A stretch of DNA of 64,000 bases from Chryseobacterium bernardetii (lineage in GTDB: Bacteria > Bacteroidota > Bacteroidia > Flavobacteriales > Weeksellaceae), in NCBI RefSeq assembly GCF_003815975.1, contig NZ_CP033932.1, forward strand, positions 2,209,001 to 2,273,000, read 5' to 3'. The position numbers were made by a program, and so were the translations under genes. The notes under the pieces were generated by a model. It saw nothing but the letters and a program-made list of their open reading frames with translations. It made no database searches and was not told where the DNA came from. Positions 15,382-24,492 of this stretch are shown here, one piece after another. Numbering within the stretch: the stretch's first letter is position 1; every line of letters begins with the position of its first letter.

Positions 15382-15726
15382 ATGAGTGATACGGTACTTT
15401 GTCCGAAATGTAGCTCTGAGTTTACTTACCCAAGCGATAACATGATGGTATGTTCTCAGTGTTTCTACGAATGGAACCCTGAAGAAGTTGCTTCTGAAGC
15501 AGCAAATGAAGGTAAAATATTAGACTCTAACGGAAATGAACTTCAGGATGGTGATTCTGTAGTGGTTATAAAAGACCTTCCTGTAAAAGGAGCACCAAAA
15601 CCGGTGAAAGCAGGAACTAAAGTGAAAAATATCCGTTTAAGACCTGGAAGTGATCATAATATTGACTGTAAAATTGATGGTTTCGGAGCAATGGCTTTAA
15701 AGTCGGAATTTGTGAAGAAAGCATAA
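15382..15726 (+). CDS. PhnA/YjdM-family zinc-ribbon protein
   Basis: A 114-residue protein with an N-terminal zinc ribbon (L-C-P-K-C-S-S-E-F, then V-C-S-Q-C-F-Y-E-W, so two CxxC knuckles within residues 1-33) and the C-terminal PhnA domain ([19 protein letters not shown]). Despite the historic 'alkylphosphonate' name, YjdM/PhnA proteins are not shown to act in phosphonate uptake and no phn genes are nearby. The start is fixed by the promoter overlapping the alternative TTG. Its cellular role is unknown. Confidence 0.92.
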   Translation: MSDTVLCPKCSSEFTYPSDNMMVCSQCFYEWNPEEVASEAANEGKILDSNGNELQDGDSVVVIKDLPVKGAPKPVKAGTKVKNIRLRPGSDHNIDCKIDGFGAMALKSEFVKKA

Positions 15727-16030
15727 TTATAATGCCCTTTGATATTGATTAACCCATAAAAAAGGAAAAAATTGGACAGTGTAATCTTTCAAAGACTTAA
15801 TTGCAAAATTGCTAATGTCCGTCTAAAAGGCAGAAAGAGAAATAACCAATAATTTCCTTATGCTGTGGGAATACAAATGTAAGAAAAAGTTTAATAACAG
15901 ATTCTTATGTTTGTATTTTTTTTGTTGATAAGTATAAGGAAATCTATGAGTTATACAGTTTCAGATAACAGTAAGGCTTTGAACTCTGAAAAAACCACAA
16001 TTTCAAGAATGGAAGTTGATATCCTTCAGC
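15727..16030. other. 304-bp gap with a possible 30-codon gene
   Basis: Mostly AT-rich sequence with no terminator obvious for the PhnA-like gene. The notable content is the small frame at 15946-16038 and its promoter-like TATGTTTG (15906-15913). Confidence 0.4.
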
Positions 16031-16038
16031 TTAAATAA
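15946..16038 (+). CDS. Possible 30-residue small protein
   Basis: ATG 15946 to TAA 16038 encodes M-S-Y-T-V-S-D-N-S-K-A-L-N-S-E-K and 14 more residues, hydrophilic and without a membrane segment. In its favour are a perfect -7 element TATGTTTG at 15906-15913, a -33-like TTT about 19 bp upstream of it, and a purine-rich AAGGAAA six bases before the ATG, unusual for this genome. Against it are its length and the 8-base overlap with the 3' end of the minus-strand ABC gene. It could be a remnant of a longer gene. Confidence 0.25.
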   Translation: MSYTVSDNSKALNSEKTTISRMEVDILQLK

Positions 16039-16966
16039 ATGAAATACTAACAGAATTATGGAGTTTATCATCAGTATACATCACTAATTCCTTATTTCTT
16101 GCTTTAATCTTATTCCAATAGTAATTTCCTGCGAATCTGCTTTCCAGAACTTCAGCTTCAAGGCCATTTTCAGATATTTTTATCCCTTTTGGATAATAGA
16201 AGAACTTCGAAAGCTGAAAATCTGCCGCTTCGGTTTCGCTAAAGATATTCACTTCACCAAATAGCTTGGCAACATAAGAATTATATGGGGTCTTATAGGT
16301 CTCTTCCGGGCTGTCATTCTGAATAAGCCTTCCATTCTGAAGAATAACAATCTGATCCAGCCATGGCATAATATCCTGAAGTTCGTGGGTAGAAATTATA
16401 AGGGAGATCTGATGTTCCTTTACGTACCGGAAAAGTCTTTCCCTGAGCTCAATTTTCCTTGGGAAGTCAAGATTACTGAAGGGTTCATCAAGGATAAGCA
16501 GTTTAGGCATTACAGAAAGCGCTCTTGCAATGGCTACTCTTTGTTGCTGTCCGCCACTAAGATATTTAGGAAGTACATCAGCATACTCCTGAAGGCCCAC
16601 TACTTCAAGAAGTTCGATAACAGTTTCTCTTTTCTTCGTTAAATTGATATTCGAAATAAATTTTCCTACATTTTCGGCAACGGTAGCATAAGGCATCAGA
16701 TCAAAATTCTGTGCTACAAACTTCATTTCAGCTTCTCCTGGAACAAGATTTCCTTTGGGACCCAACAGTTTGGTACCATTGAAAATGATCTCACCACTTT
16801 CCCAATCAAGGAGCCCATATACAAGGTTTAAAAGGGTAGATTTCCCACAACCGCTTTCTCCTGCAAGGGCAATGATTTTATTGGCCTCAAATCTTAAGTT
16901 GAGGTTTTGAAACAGTGGTTTTTCTTTATTATGAGAGAAGAATAAATTGTTTATTTCTAAAAGCAT
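16031..16966 (-). CDS. ABC transporter ATP-binding protein (PotA/FbpC-like), orphan
   Basis: A 311-residue ATPase. Walker A is G-E-S-G-C-G-K-S-T (about residue 36), the Q-loop V-A-Q-N-F-D, the signature L-S-G-G-Q-Q-Q-R-V-A-I-A-R-A-L, Walker B L-L-I-L-D-E-P-F-S-N-L-D, and the switch His in I-I-S-T-H-E. The last 70 residues resemble a TOBE-like extension, as in spermidine, iron or molybdate importers. No permease or binding-protein gene is adjacent, so its partner must be encoded elsewhere or it may act without a transporter. Cytoplasmic face of the membrane. Confidence 0.9.
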   Translation of the reverse strand: MLLEINNLFFSHNKEKPLFQNLNLRFEANKIIALAGESGCGKSTLLNLVYGLLDWESGEIIFNGTKLLGPKGNLVPGEAEMKFVAQNFDLMPYATVAENVGKFISNINLTKKRETVIELLEVVGLQEYADVLPKYLSGGQQQRVAIARALSVMPKLLILDEPFSNLDFPRKIELRERLFRYVKEHQISLIISTHELQDIMPWLDQIVILQNGRLIQNDSPEETYKTPYNSYVAKLFGEVNIFSETEAADFQLSKFFYYPKGIKISENGLEAEVLESRFAGNYYWNKIKARNKELVMYTDDKLHNSVSISFI

Positions 16967-17041
16967 ATTACAAATGTAAGGTTTTTATGAAAAAATAATT
17001 TTTTTTATTATATTAGCAGGAGTAATAAAAATATATCAAAA

Positions 17042-17701
17042 ATGAGAAAAAAACTGTTTTCGTTAGCTATTCCTGCTTTATTTATTGCTGCCGTAATGGT
17101 TTCTTGCAAAAAAGACAAACCGCTTACCAGTGAAAGTAATGAGGTGACTACAACCAAGGATGGTAACCAGTATACTTTGGATACGCTAAACAGTAAGGTT
17201 GAATGGAAAGGATACAAAGTATTTAAATCTGAAAATACAAGCCATTTCGGAACTATCAGGTTTGAAAGCGGAGATGTAACGGTGAAGGACGGAAAACTGG
17301 AAAGCGGTAAATTTGTTGCTGATATGAATTCCCTGACCTCTGTAGACTTGAAAGACAGTCCGGAAGATATGGGTAAATTAAACGGTCATCTTAAGAGTGG
17401 TGATTTCTTCGAAGTAGAAAAATTCCCGACAGCTTCTTATGAAATTACAAAAGTTACTCCTGCTACAGAAGGTGATTATAATACTCTTTTGGATGGTAAT
17501 TTAACGATCAAAGGAATTACAAAACCAGTTCAGTTTAAAGCCAATGTTTCTGTGAAAGACGGAGAAGTGAGTGTAGCTACTGAGCCTAAGGATATCAAAA
17601 GAGAAGAGTTTGGCGTGAAGTTCCAGGCTCCTGCTGAAAACGGAGTGATTAAAGACGAGGTAACTCTTCAGATCAACGTTAAAGCTTTAGAAAAGAAATA
17701 A
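17042..17701 (+). CDS. YceI-family lipoprotein
   Basis: A 219-residue lipoprotein with lipobox V-M-V-S-C at residues 18-22 followed by K-K-D-K. The mature part is the YceI lipocalin-like barrel, beginning T-L-D-T-L-N-S-K-V-E-W-K-G-Y-K-V and including the conserved H-L-K-S-G-D-F-F-E-V-E-K-F-P-T-A-S-Y. YceI proteins bind polyisoprenoids or other amphiphiles in the periplasm. The C-terminus has the family segment R-E-E-F-G-V-K-F. It is monocistronic, with a terminator at 17734-17764. Confidence 0.93.
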   Translation: MRKKLFSLAIPALFIAAVMVSCKKDKPLTSESNEVTTTKDGNQYTLDTLNSKVEWKGYKVFKSENTSHFGTIRFESGDVTVKDGKLESGKFVADMNSLTSVDLKDSPEDMGKLNGHLKSGDFFEVEKFPTASYEITKVTPATEGDYNTLLDGNLTIKGITKPVQFKANVSVKDGEVSVATEPKDIKREEFGVKFQAPAENGVIKDEVTLQINVKALEKK

Positions 17702-17733
17702 TTTTTTTATTTAAGTGAAATAAGTGATTGAAG

Positions 17734-17764
17734 TCTGCCTCCCGAAAAAGAGGCAGATTTTTTT
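17734..17764 (+). terminator. Terminator of the YceI gene
   Basis: Stem TCTGCCTC (17734-17741) and GAGGCAGA (17750-17757), then seven T. It lies 33 bp after the YceI stop. Confidence 0.85.
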
Positions 17765-17795
17765 ATGATGGACTTATTATTCAACTTAAAAGTCG

Positions 17796-17803
17796 TATTT
17801 TTG
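17796..17803 (+). promoter_or_regulatory. -7 promoter element of pheS
   Basis: TATTTTTG, a perfect -7 element, 26 bases before the pheS ATG at 17829. The -33 region is not a good match. Confidence 0.5.
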
Positions 17804-17828
17804 CAAAACATTTTGAAAGGGTAAAATA

Positions 17829-18839
17829 ATGATAGAAAAGATAGAAGAACTACTGATCGAAGTAAACGGCTTCAATGCTACCTCTAAGGAAGAGATAGAA
17901 AACTTCCGTATCAAGTACAACGGTAAAAAAGGAGTTCTGAATGATTTTTTTGAAAAATTTAAAGAAGTTCCTAACGACCAGAAGAAAGAATTCGGGCAGA
18001 AGATCAATACTTTGAAGCAAGCAGTTGCCGTGAAATTGGAAGACTTGAAAAGTGCTTCCGCAGCTTCTGTTGTAGTAGAAAAAGAAGATCTTACTAGACC
18101 TGCGTTTCCATTGGAACTGGGATCAAGACATCCTATCAACCTGGTTAAAAACAGAATTATTGAAATCTTTAAATCAATTGGATTTGCTGTAGCAGATGGT
18201 CCAGAGATTGAAGATGACTGGCATAACTTCACCGCATTGAACCTTCCGGAATATCACCCGGCAAGAGATATGCAGGATACTTTCTTTATTGAGCAAAATC
18301 CGGATATTCTTTTGAGAACGCATACTTCTTCTGTACAAACCCGTTATATGGAAGAAAACCAGCCTCCAATCAGAATTTTATCTCCGGGAAGAGTATTCAG
18401 AAATGAAGCTATCTCTTCACGTTCTCACTGTATCTTCCACCAGATTGAGGGATTATATATTGACGAGAACGTAAGCTTTGCAGATTTAAAGCAAACGATC
18501 CAGTTCTTTACCACTGAACTTTTTGGAAAATCTAAGATCAGAATGAGACCTTCTTATTTCCCGTTCACTGAGCCAAGCGCTGAGATTGATGTATATTGGG
18601 GATTAAACTCTGAAACTGACTACAGAATTACAAAAGGAACAGGCTGGTTAGAAATCATGGGTTGTGGAATGGTAGATCCTGCCGTGCTGAAAAATGTGAA
18701 TATTGATTCTGAGAAATATTCAGGATATGCATTCGGAATGGGTATTGAAAGAATTACAATGCTTCTTTACCAAATGAGTGATATCAGAATGTTCTTCGAA
18801 AATGATATTAGAACCTTGGAACAATTCAAGACACTATAA
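17829..18839 (+). CDS. pheS: Phenylalanyl-tRNA synthetase alpha subunit
   Basis: A 336-residue protein. The N-terminal coiled coil (residues 1-85) binds tRNA and the class II catalytic core follows. Motif 2 is seen as [19 protein letters not shown] and motif 3 as [14 protein letters not shown]. With the beta subunit it charges tRNA-Phe. The beta gene pheT is not in this window, so the two subunits are encoded apart, which is common in Bacteroidetes. Length equals that of E. coli PheS within a few residues. Confidence 0.97.
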   Translation: MIEKIEELLIEVNGFNATSKEEIENFRIKYNGKKGVLNDFFEKFKEVPNDQKKEFGQKINTLKQAVAVKLEDLKSASAASVVVEKEDLTRPAFPLELGSRHPINLVKNRIIEIFKSIGFAVADGPEIEDDWHNFTALNLPEYHPARDMQDTFFIEQNPDILLRTHTSSVQTRYMEENQPPIRILSPGRVFRNEAISSRSHCIFHQIEGLYIDENVSFADLKQTIQFFTTELFGKSKIRMRPSYFPFTEPSAEIDVYWGLNSETDYRITKGTGWLEIMGCGMVDPAVLKNVNIDSEKYSGYAFGMGIERITMLLYQMSDIRMFFENDIRTLEQFKTL

Positions 18840-18844
18840 AAATA

Positions 18845-18870
18845 AACCTCCGGAGCTCCGGAGGTTTTTG
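18845..18870. terminator. Terminator of pheS
   Basis: A perfect 22-base palindrome made of AACCTCCGGAG and CTCCGGAGGTT, then TTTG and a T-run. It is GC-rich and very stable. Confidence 0.9.
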
Positions 18871-19069
18871 TTTTTAATTACTGACCTAAGAAACAAAACG
18901 TAATTAAAAACTGATCTTATTGAAAAATTTACACGTGTCTGTTTCTTATGCTCATACTCCAGTTCGGATCCACTAAGTATCTCAAAGAAGTATTGACATG
19001 CTGCAGCTCTTTGTCTGCCTATATAATTAAGACAATCCGTATCCGGGATCTGTTACATTCAAAATAAAA

Positions 19070-19093
19070 ATGCCTGTAAAAAATTACAGGCAT
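19070..19093 (-). terminator. Terminator of the DUF3108 gene
   Basis: ATGCCTGTAA (19070-19079) and TTACAGGCAT (19084-19093), with a T-run on the minus strand, 25 bp after the stop at 19119. Confidence 0.8.
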
Positions 19094-19118
19094 GATACAT
19101 TAAAAAATGGTTATAGGC

Positions 19119-19889
19119 TTACTTGGTAAACTTTAAAGGGTATTTCACGTTCTTATAATCGTCAATACTAGCCTTCAGAGAACCTACGGCCAACTCAGCT
19201 TTTAAAAGCATAGGAATATGGTTAGCATCGTTAGAAACCCACATTGTTACCCCTTCTTTTTCCTTGAATACTCTGCCGCTTTTTACAGACGGAATAATTT
19301 TTAAACAATTAATAGTACCGAATTTTGTTTTTAAATTTTCAGTGCCTGTAACTCTAAGCTGAAAAGGGAACATTTCATCATCAATCCATACATTCATATT
19401 GATAACAGTTCCTACCTTCAGTTCCTCAGGACTTTTACTCCTTAAATAGTAGAAACATGAAAGCATGTCCTGAACCCCTTTTACAGACTTGATGACTTTG
19501 GAACCATTAGCTGGCGTCTTCTTATCAGTTAAAATCAGAGTGTTATTATCGTGATTAAAGGCTGTCTCAAAATGCTGGCGATAGCCTCCTTCCCGTACAT
19601 TTCTTACGTAATAGCTCGGTAATCCGCTGGCACTGTCAATAAAGCTTTCATAGAGATCTTCTACTTTGAAGAAAGCCTTTACAGCACCTGTGGTTTGTCC
19701 TGTACCTTTTACATACAGGTGGGGGGCACCTTTGTAGGTGGTCTTCTTAGTAGTTAAGTTGGCGGTTCCGGCATTTAAGAACCCATAATGGATTCTAAGT
19801 GTGATGGATTCGCCGTCTGCGATATTGTCTATCTGGGCAGACCCTAAAAAGAATATAAATACTGCAAAAAAATTTAAAATTTTCTTCAT
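19119..19889 (-). CDS. DUF3108 domain-containing exported protein
   Basis: A 256-residue protein with a signal peptide (K-K-I-L-N-F-F-A-V-F-I-F-F-L-G-S-A-Q) and a DUF3108 domain filling the rest, recognised by the G-E-S-I-T-L-R-I-H-Y-G-F-L-N-A-G opening and the W-V-S-N-D-A-N-H-I-P end. DUF3108 proteins are thought to be periplasmic beta-barrel-like proteins related to lipoprotein-carrier folds. Their function is unknown. It is monocistronic. Confidence 0.88.
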   Translation of the reverse strand: MKKILNFFAVFIFFLGSAQIDNIADGESITLRIHYGFLNAGTANLTTKKTTYKGAPHLYVKGTGQTTGAVKAFFKVEDLYESFIDSASGLPSYYVRNVREGGYRQHFETAFNHDNNTLILTDKKTPANGSKVIKSVKGVQDMLSCFYYLRSKSPEELKVGTVINMNVWIDDEMFPFQLRVTGTENLKTKFGTINCLKIIPSVKSGRVFKEKEGVTMWVSNDANHIPMLLKAELAVGSLKASIDDYKNVKYPLKFTK

Positions 19890-20000
19890 AATATGACATT
19901 TACAAAAACACTGCCAAATTTAATATCTTAAATAATGAATATTTGATAAATCTCAGCTTTTTATCTAGAATCAATTAAATATGCTTCGCATTAAAATTAG

Positions 20001-20008
20001 TAAATTTG
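20001..20008 (+). promoter_or_regulatory. -7 promoter element of the ferredoxin reductase gene
   Basis: TAAATTTG, a perfect -7 element, 33 bases upstream of the ATG at 20041. Confidence 0.5.
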
Positions 20009-20040
20009 CAGCTACATGTATAATTAAATTATCTTAAATT

Positions 20041-21096
20041 ATGATAACCACTGATATATTGATCATAGGTGCAGGGCCTACAGGGCTTTTTGCAGTTTTT
20101 GAAGCTGGTCTTTTAAAAATGAAGTGCCATATTATTGATGCACTTCCACAACCAGGAGGGCAATTGGCTGAACTTTATCCTAAGAAACCTATTTTTGATA
20201 TTCCTGGATATCCTTCAGTGAATGCTGGAGAATTGATAGATAATTTGATGGAACAGATCAAGCAGTTCCAGCCTGGTTTTACTTTAGGTGAAACCGCTGT
20301 TTCTTATACAAAGGTTGATGATGAATGGTTTGAAGTGGTAACCAACAAAGGAACTGTTCACAGATGTAAGGCAATTGCTATTGCGGGTGGATTGGGAACT
20401 TTTGAACCTAGAAAACCGACTTTCGAGAATGTAGCAGATTATGAAGAAAAAGGGTTGGAATATTTTGTTAAAGAACCTGAGCACTTCAGAAATAAAAGAG
20501 TAGTTATTGCCGGAGGTGGAGATTCAGCTCTTGACTGGAGTATTTTCCTTTCTAACGTAGCCAGTGAAGTAACTTTGATCCACAGAAGAAATGAGTTCAG
20601 AGGAGCTTTGGATTCTGTAGAAAAAGTTCAGGATCTGAAAAATGAGGGAAAAATTAAACTAATTACGCCTGCAGAAGTTACCGGTATCAGAGGAGAAGGG
20701 AAAGTAGAAGCCATTACTGTACAGAAAGATGGCGAGGATGCTTTTGAAATTGAAACAGATTATTTCATTCCTTTATTCGGATTGACTCCAAAATTGGGTG
20801 AGATCGGAAACTGGGGCTTAAATATTGAGAAAAACGCGATTGTGGTAAACAATGCACTTGATTATCAGACTAATATTGACGGTATTTATGCTATCGGAGA
20901 TATCAATACCTATCCTGGAAAATTGAAGCTGATTCTTTGTGGTTTCCACGAGGCTACTTTAATGTGCCAGAGTGTGTATAACAGATTGAACCCAGGTAAA
21001 AAATTCGTATTAAAATATACAACGGTAAGTGGAGTAGACGGATTTGACGGAAGCCGTAAGGAAGCAGAGAAGGCTGTTGTGAAAAAAATTGACTAA
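20041..21096 (+). CDS. Ferredoxin--NADP+ reductase, thioredoxin-reductase-like
   Basis: A 351-residue flavoprotein. FAD-binding loop I-I-G-A-G-P-T-G-L-F at residues 7-16, P-Q-P-G-G-Q-L as in bacterial type-2 FNRs (YumC-like), NADP loop V-I-A-G-G-G-D-S-A-L-D, and C-terminal FAD segment Y-A-I-G-D-I. It lacks the CxxC redox pair of thioredoxin reductase, which separates it from TrxB. It passes electrons between NADPH and ferredoxin. The gene for a 2Fe-2S ferredoxin begins 12 bp downstream, its likely partner. Confidence 0.92.
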   Translation: MITTDILIIGAGPTGLFAVFEAGLLKMKCHIIDALPQPGGQLAELYPKKPIFDIPGYPSVNAGELIDNLMEQIKQFQPGFTLGETAVSYTKVDDEWFEVVTNKGTVHRCKAIAIAGGLGTFEPRKPTFENVADYEEKGLEYFVKEPEHFRNKRVVIAGGGDSALDWSIFLSNVASEVTLIHRRNEFRGALDSVEKVQDLKNEGKIKLITPAEVTGIRGEGKVEAITVQKDGEDAFEIETDYFIPLFGLTPKLGEIGNWGLNIEKNAIVVNNALDYQTNIDGIYAIGDINTYPGKLKLILCGFHEATLMCQSVYNRLNPGKKFVLKYTTVSGVDGFDGSRKEAEKAVVKKID

Positions 21097-21108
21097 TTTT
21101 GCAGAATT

Positions 21109-21438
21109 ATGTCAGATATTAATATTAAAATCACCGACAGAGAAGGTGTAACCCACGATGTTATCGCTCCAACGGATATGTCCATGAACTTAATGGAAAT
21201 CATCCGTTCATATGAATTAGCTGAAGAAGGTACTATTGGTGTATGCGGCGGAATGGCGATGTGTGCCTCATGTCAGGTATACGTAATCAATGATCCTGGT
21301 CTGGAGCCAATGGGCGATGAAGAAGATGCGATGCTTGCTGAAGCTTTCCACGTGAAAGACAACAGCCGGTTAGGATGCCAGCTGCATATTGCAGATTCAA
21401 TGGAAGGGCTTGAAGTGGAAATTGCTCCTTATCCTTAG
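21109..21438 (+). CDS. 2Fe-2S ferredoxin, adrenodoxin type
   Basis: A 109-residue ferredoxin with cluster ligands C46, C52, C55 and C90 (V-C-G-G-M-A-M-C-A-S-C ... L-G-C-Q-L), the C-x5-C-x2-C...C pattern of ISC-type ferredoxins. It is co-transcribed with the upstream reductase and ends at a strong terminator. Electrons from NADPH would go through the reductase to this protein and on to iron-sulphur assembly or an oxygenase; the final acceptor is not shown here. Confidence 0.95.
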   Translation: MSDINIKITDREGVTHDVIAPTDMSMNLMEIIRSYELAEEGTIGVCGGMAMCASCQVYVINDPGLEPMGDEEDAMLAEAFHVKDNSRLGCQLHIADSMEGLEVEIAPYP

Positions 21439-21462
21439 AAAATATTTTTTAATCTTAATAAG

Positions 21463-21495
21463 AAACCCGTTCGAAAAGCTCGAACGGGTTTTGTT
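21463..21495. terminator. Bidirectional terminator after the ferredoxin gene
   Basis: AAACCCGTTCGA (21463-21474) and TCGAACGGGTTT (21480-21491) with T-rich sequence on the right. It lies between convergent genes and can serve both. Confidence 0.88.
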
Positions 21496-21511
21496 TTATT
21501 AATTTTTACTT

Positions 21512-23662
21512 TTATTTCTTAGCTGGTTGAAACTTTGGATGTCCCACCTGCCATAATGCAAAAGCGAAAATATCGGAATATTCTTTGAAGACTACATCCA
21601 GGTCACTTGTAAAATGTCCATTTTCATAATTGACATATAATAAAACAGGTTTCCCGGAAGAGGTACTGTTCTGTAATACAGCGGCAAATTTTGCAGGTTC
21701 CCATGGAGTAATTCTGGAATCATTCATTCCGGTGCTCACAAGAACAGCTGGGTATTTTACACCTTTTTTCACCTTGCTTTGAGCATCCATTTCAATAAGA
21801 TGTTTAATATCTTCAGAATTTTTTATATTTCCAACCTCAGGAATTTGATTATCGCCGTTAGCTGAATTTTGAGAACGGAGAATATTGGTCATTCCTACTT
21901 CGGCGATGGCAACTCCATATAAATCAGGTCTTTCAGTAATGGCCCGCCCAATAAGGACTCCTCCCATACTTGCTCCATTGCCGATAAGCTTCGAGGGAGA
22001 AGTATACTTTTGATTCACAAGATATTCGGAACATGCGATGAAATCTTTCCAGGTATTCGGTTTTTTAGCTTTCATTCCGTCTCTGTGCCATTTGTCACCT
22101 TTTTCGCCTCCTCCTCTTACATGGGCAACTGCCAGTACTACGCCTTGTTCAAGCAATACTGATAATCTATTGGAAAAACGAGGGGTGTAAGATATTCCAT
22201 AACCGCCATATCCTGTGATATAAGCTGGAGTACTGCCATCCATTTTCATGTTTTTAGGATAAATAATAGAAAGTGGGACTATTGCTCCGTCATGACTTTT
22301 TACTTCCACTTCTTTTACTTCATACAGTGCATTGTAATCAGGATAGTTGCTGTTCCCGTTAAAATATTTGCTTTTTACAGCTTTACCACTTTCGGGGTTG
22401 TAATCGTAAAAAGTGCCGGGAGTAAGCCAATTACTGTTATAGCATTGCAGATTATCATTTTCACGGGCATTAAGAGCGATGGAATTATTGATTCCATCAG
22501 GCAGAGGAATTTTGTTTATGGCGAGTGTTTTACGATCTATCTGATATTTATCCTGGGTAATCCCATTGCTTAAGGAATAGAATAGATAATTTTTAGAGCT
22601 GTGGATAGAGGTGATGACAGAACTGCTTTCAGGAACAATAACTTTAGCATGATCGAAATCAGGATTTGATAAACTTGTCAGCCCTACTTTATAATTGGGG
22701 GCATTCTTATGAGTAAGAAAAAACAATTGATCTCCGCTGATGAATGTCTGTACAATCTCGTCCGATGGTTTGATGATCTGCTTCCATTTGATTTTTTTAT
22801 CTTTAAGAGAAGATATCGGAGCATAAAAAACGGGGTTTTCGCTTTTTGTGGATCCAATTCTTAAGATCATGGTTTGGTAATCACTTGTAAAAGACACTTC
22901 AGGAAATTGTTCTGTTAAGATATTGAGTTCGGGATATTCCTCACGTGATCCCAATACTACGTCTTTATCCTGACTGGTCCCAATTTGATGAAGCATCGCC
23001 TTCATTTCTTTCAGTAACATATTGCTGTTAGGATCTCCTGTGCTCATCTTGGTATAGGTGATATACTGTCCATCCGGAGTAAATTCAAAATTGAATTCGC
23101 TCCAGATGGGCGACAAGGTATCATTAAGGAATTTTTTAGTTTTTAGATCTAAAATTCTAAGCTCACAAATTTCACTCCCGGATTTGGAAAATAACAGGGC
23201 AATTTTGTTACCGCTGGAATCTACTGTGAAATCAGTGATCTGTCCATCCTTTTTATAGGTTTCAGGATCAAAAACCAGAGTTTCCTTTCCCGTAGAAACG
23301 TCTTTTGTATAGAGTTTGGAAAGCTTTTCATTTTTTTTGGTTTTAGCATAGAAATAAAGGTTTCCTCTTTGTTTTGCATAGCCGTAGGAATCTCCACCAA
23401 GTTCCTGGACCTGTTTCATTCTTTGATACAGGGCATTACGATTAGGAATTGTATTGATAAGATTATGGCTGAAATCAGACTGTGCCTTAAACCATGTTTG
23501 TACTTCAGGACTTCTCAGATTTTCCAGCCATTGGTAATTATCTGTGATTTTGGTACCAAAGTAATCGTCTGTTGCAGGATTTTCAGGAGTATTAGGATAA
23601 TTATACTGAGCAAAAATGACTTGGCTTAATAATATACAGCCTGTCAGAAGTCCATTTTTCAT
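21512..23662 (-). CDS. Prolyl oligopeptidase family serine peptidase (S9A), exported
   Basis: A 716-residue protein with a signal peptide (G-L-L-T-G-C-I-L-L-S-Q-V-I-F-A-Q). A seven-bladed propeller fills about residues 70-440 and the alpha/beta hydrolase domain the rest. Catalytic Ser565 lies in G-N-G-A-S-M-G-G, Asp648 in G-M-N-D-S-R-I and His683 in N-G-H-F-T. It cleaves short proline-containing peptides, here probably in the periplasm. The length matches prolyl endopeptidases of Flavobacterium (Elizabethkingia) meningosepticum type, which are also secreted. Confidence 0.93.
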   Translation of the reverse strand: MKNGLLTGCILLSQVIFAQYNYPNTPENPATDDYFGTKITDNYQWLENLRSPEVQTWFKAQSDFSHNLINTIPNRNALYQRMKQVQELGGDSYGYAKQRGNLYFYAKTKKNEKLSKLYTKDVSTGKETLVFDPETYKKDGQITDFTVDSSGNKIALLFSKSGSEICELRILDLKTKKFLNDTLSPIWSEFNFEFTPDGQYITYTKMSTGDPNSNMLLKEMKAMLHQIGTSQDKDVVLGSREEYPELNILTEQFPEVSFTSDYQTMILRIGSTKSENPVFYAPISSLKDKKIKWKQIIKPSDEIVQTFISGDQLFFLTHKNAPNYKVGLTSLSNPDFDHAKVIVPESSSVITSIHSSKNYLFYSLSNGITQDKYQIDRKTLAINKIPLPDGINNSIALNARENDNLQCYNSNWLTPGTFYDYNPESGKAVKSKYFNGNSNYPDYNALYEVKEVEVKSHDGAIVPLSIIYPKNMKMDGSTPAYITGYGGYGISYTPRFSNRLSVLLEQGVVLAVAHVRGGGEKGDKWHRDGMKAKKPNTWKDFIACSEYLVNQKYTSPSKLIGNGASMGGVLIGRAITERPDLYGVAIAEVGMTNILRSQNSANGDNQIPEVGNIKNSEDIKHLIEMDAQSKVKKGVKYPAVLVSTGMNDSRITPWEPAKFAAVLQNSTSSGKPVLLYVNYENGHFTSDLDVVFKEYSDIFAFALWQVGHPKFQPAKK

Positions 23663-23782
23663 TGTTTTAATTCTTTTAGTCGTGAGAAAGTATTCTCACA
23701 AATGTAATAAACTTAAACTTCAGATATAAAAACAAATTTTAAAAATAGAGAATGTTTCAAAATATTCTGTTTTTTTTTGTGA

Positions 23783-24364
23783 TTAGGCCTGATCTTTAGA
23801 AATCCATTTTCCCACAGTAGGTGCCTGGTAGTTTCTCATTTTTTCAAGCAGATCATCTATATTGTCACTGATGAGAAGCATATTCCGATTTACAGCCTTT
23901 AAAAAGCCTTTATTTACCATGTTTTCAACTAAATTAATCAGGTCATTATAAAAGCCATCAATATTTAAAACTCCAATAGGCTTTTTATGAAGGCCAAGCT
24001 GTGCCCAGGTAATCATTTCAAAGAACTCCTCCAATGTTCCGTAGCCACCGGGAAGAACGATGACACCATTACAAAGCTCATTCATTTTGGTTTTTCTTTC
24101 ATGCATGGTTTCTACGAGAACCAGCTCAGTAAGGTTTTTATGGGCAATCTCCTTGGCTTGTAAAAAATGGGGGAGAACTCCGGTTACTTTTCCGTTTTCA
24201 CTTAAGGCTCCGTTGGCTATTGTTCCCATTAAACCGGTTTGAGAGCCACCATAAATGAGTTGTATTTCTTGTTTTGCTAAAGTCTGGCCAAGCAAAAATG
24301 CCTGCTCTTCATAGATTTTATCCGTGCCGAAACTTGAGCCGCAGAATACGGTGATACTTTTCAT
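23783..24364 (-). CDS. LOG-family protein (cytokinin riboside 5'-monophosphate phosphoribohydrolase-like)
   Basis: A 193-residue Rossmann-type protein of the TIGR00730/LOG family. The nucleotide-binding L-I-Y-G-G-S-Q-T-G-L-M-G and the catalytic motif L-P-G-G-Y-G-T-L-E-E-F-F-E are both present; these carry the Arg/Glu pair that hydrolyses nucleoside monophosphates to base plus ribose 5-phosphate. Older databases call it 'lysine decarboxylase', which is wrong for this family. In bacteria it probably cleaves AMP-like nucleotides. Stand-alone gene. Confidence 0.92.
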   Translation of the reverse strand: MKSITVFCGSSFGTDKIYEEQAFLLGQTLAKQEIQLIYGGSQTGLMGTIANGALSENGKVTGVLPHFLQAKEIAHKNLTELVLVETMHERKTKMNELCNGVIVLPGGYGTLEEFFEMITWAQLGLHKKPIGVLNIDGFYNDLINLVENMVNKGFLKAVNRNMLLISDNIDDLLEKMRNYQAPTVGKWISKDQA

Positions 24365-24492
24365 ATTTAAATGTTTTTGGAACCATTAAGGTATTTTAGT
24401 GATTAAGGAGCTTAAGAAATATCTTAATAGTTTAAAATTAAAAATATCCAAAATCAAAAGACTTTGGATATTTAATATAATTATTTTATGTT

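Noticed and set aside
15382..15726. Phosphonate utilisation gene
   Set aside because: PhnA/YjdM naming is historical; no phn genes are nearby.
18900..19060. tRNA-like words (AGTTCGGATCC near 18960)
   Set aside because: No cloverleaf arms around it; a chance resemblance to a T-loop.
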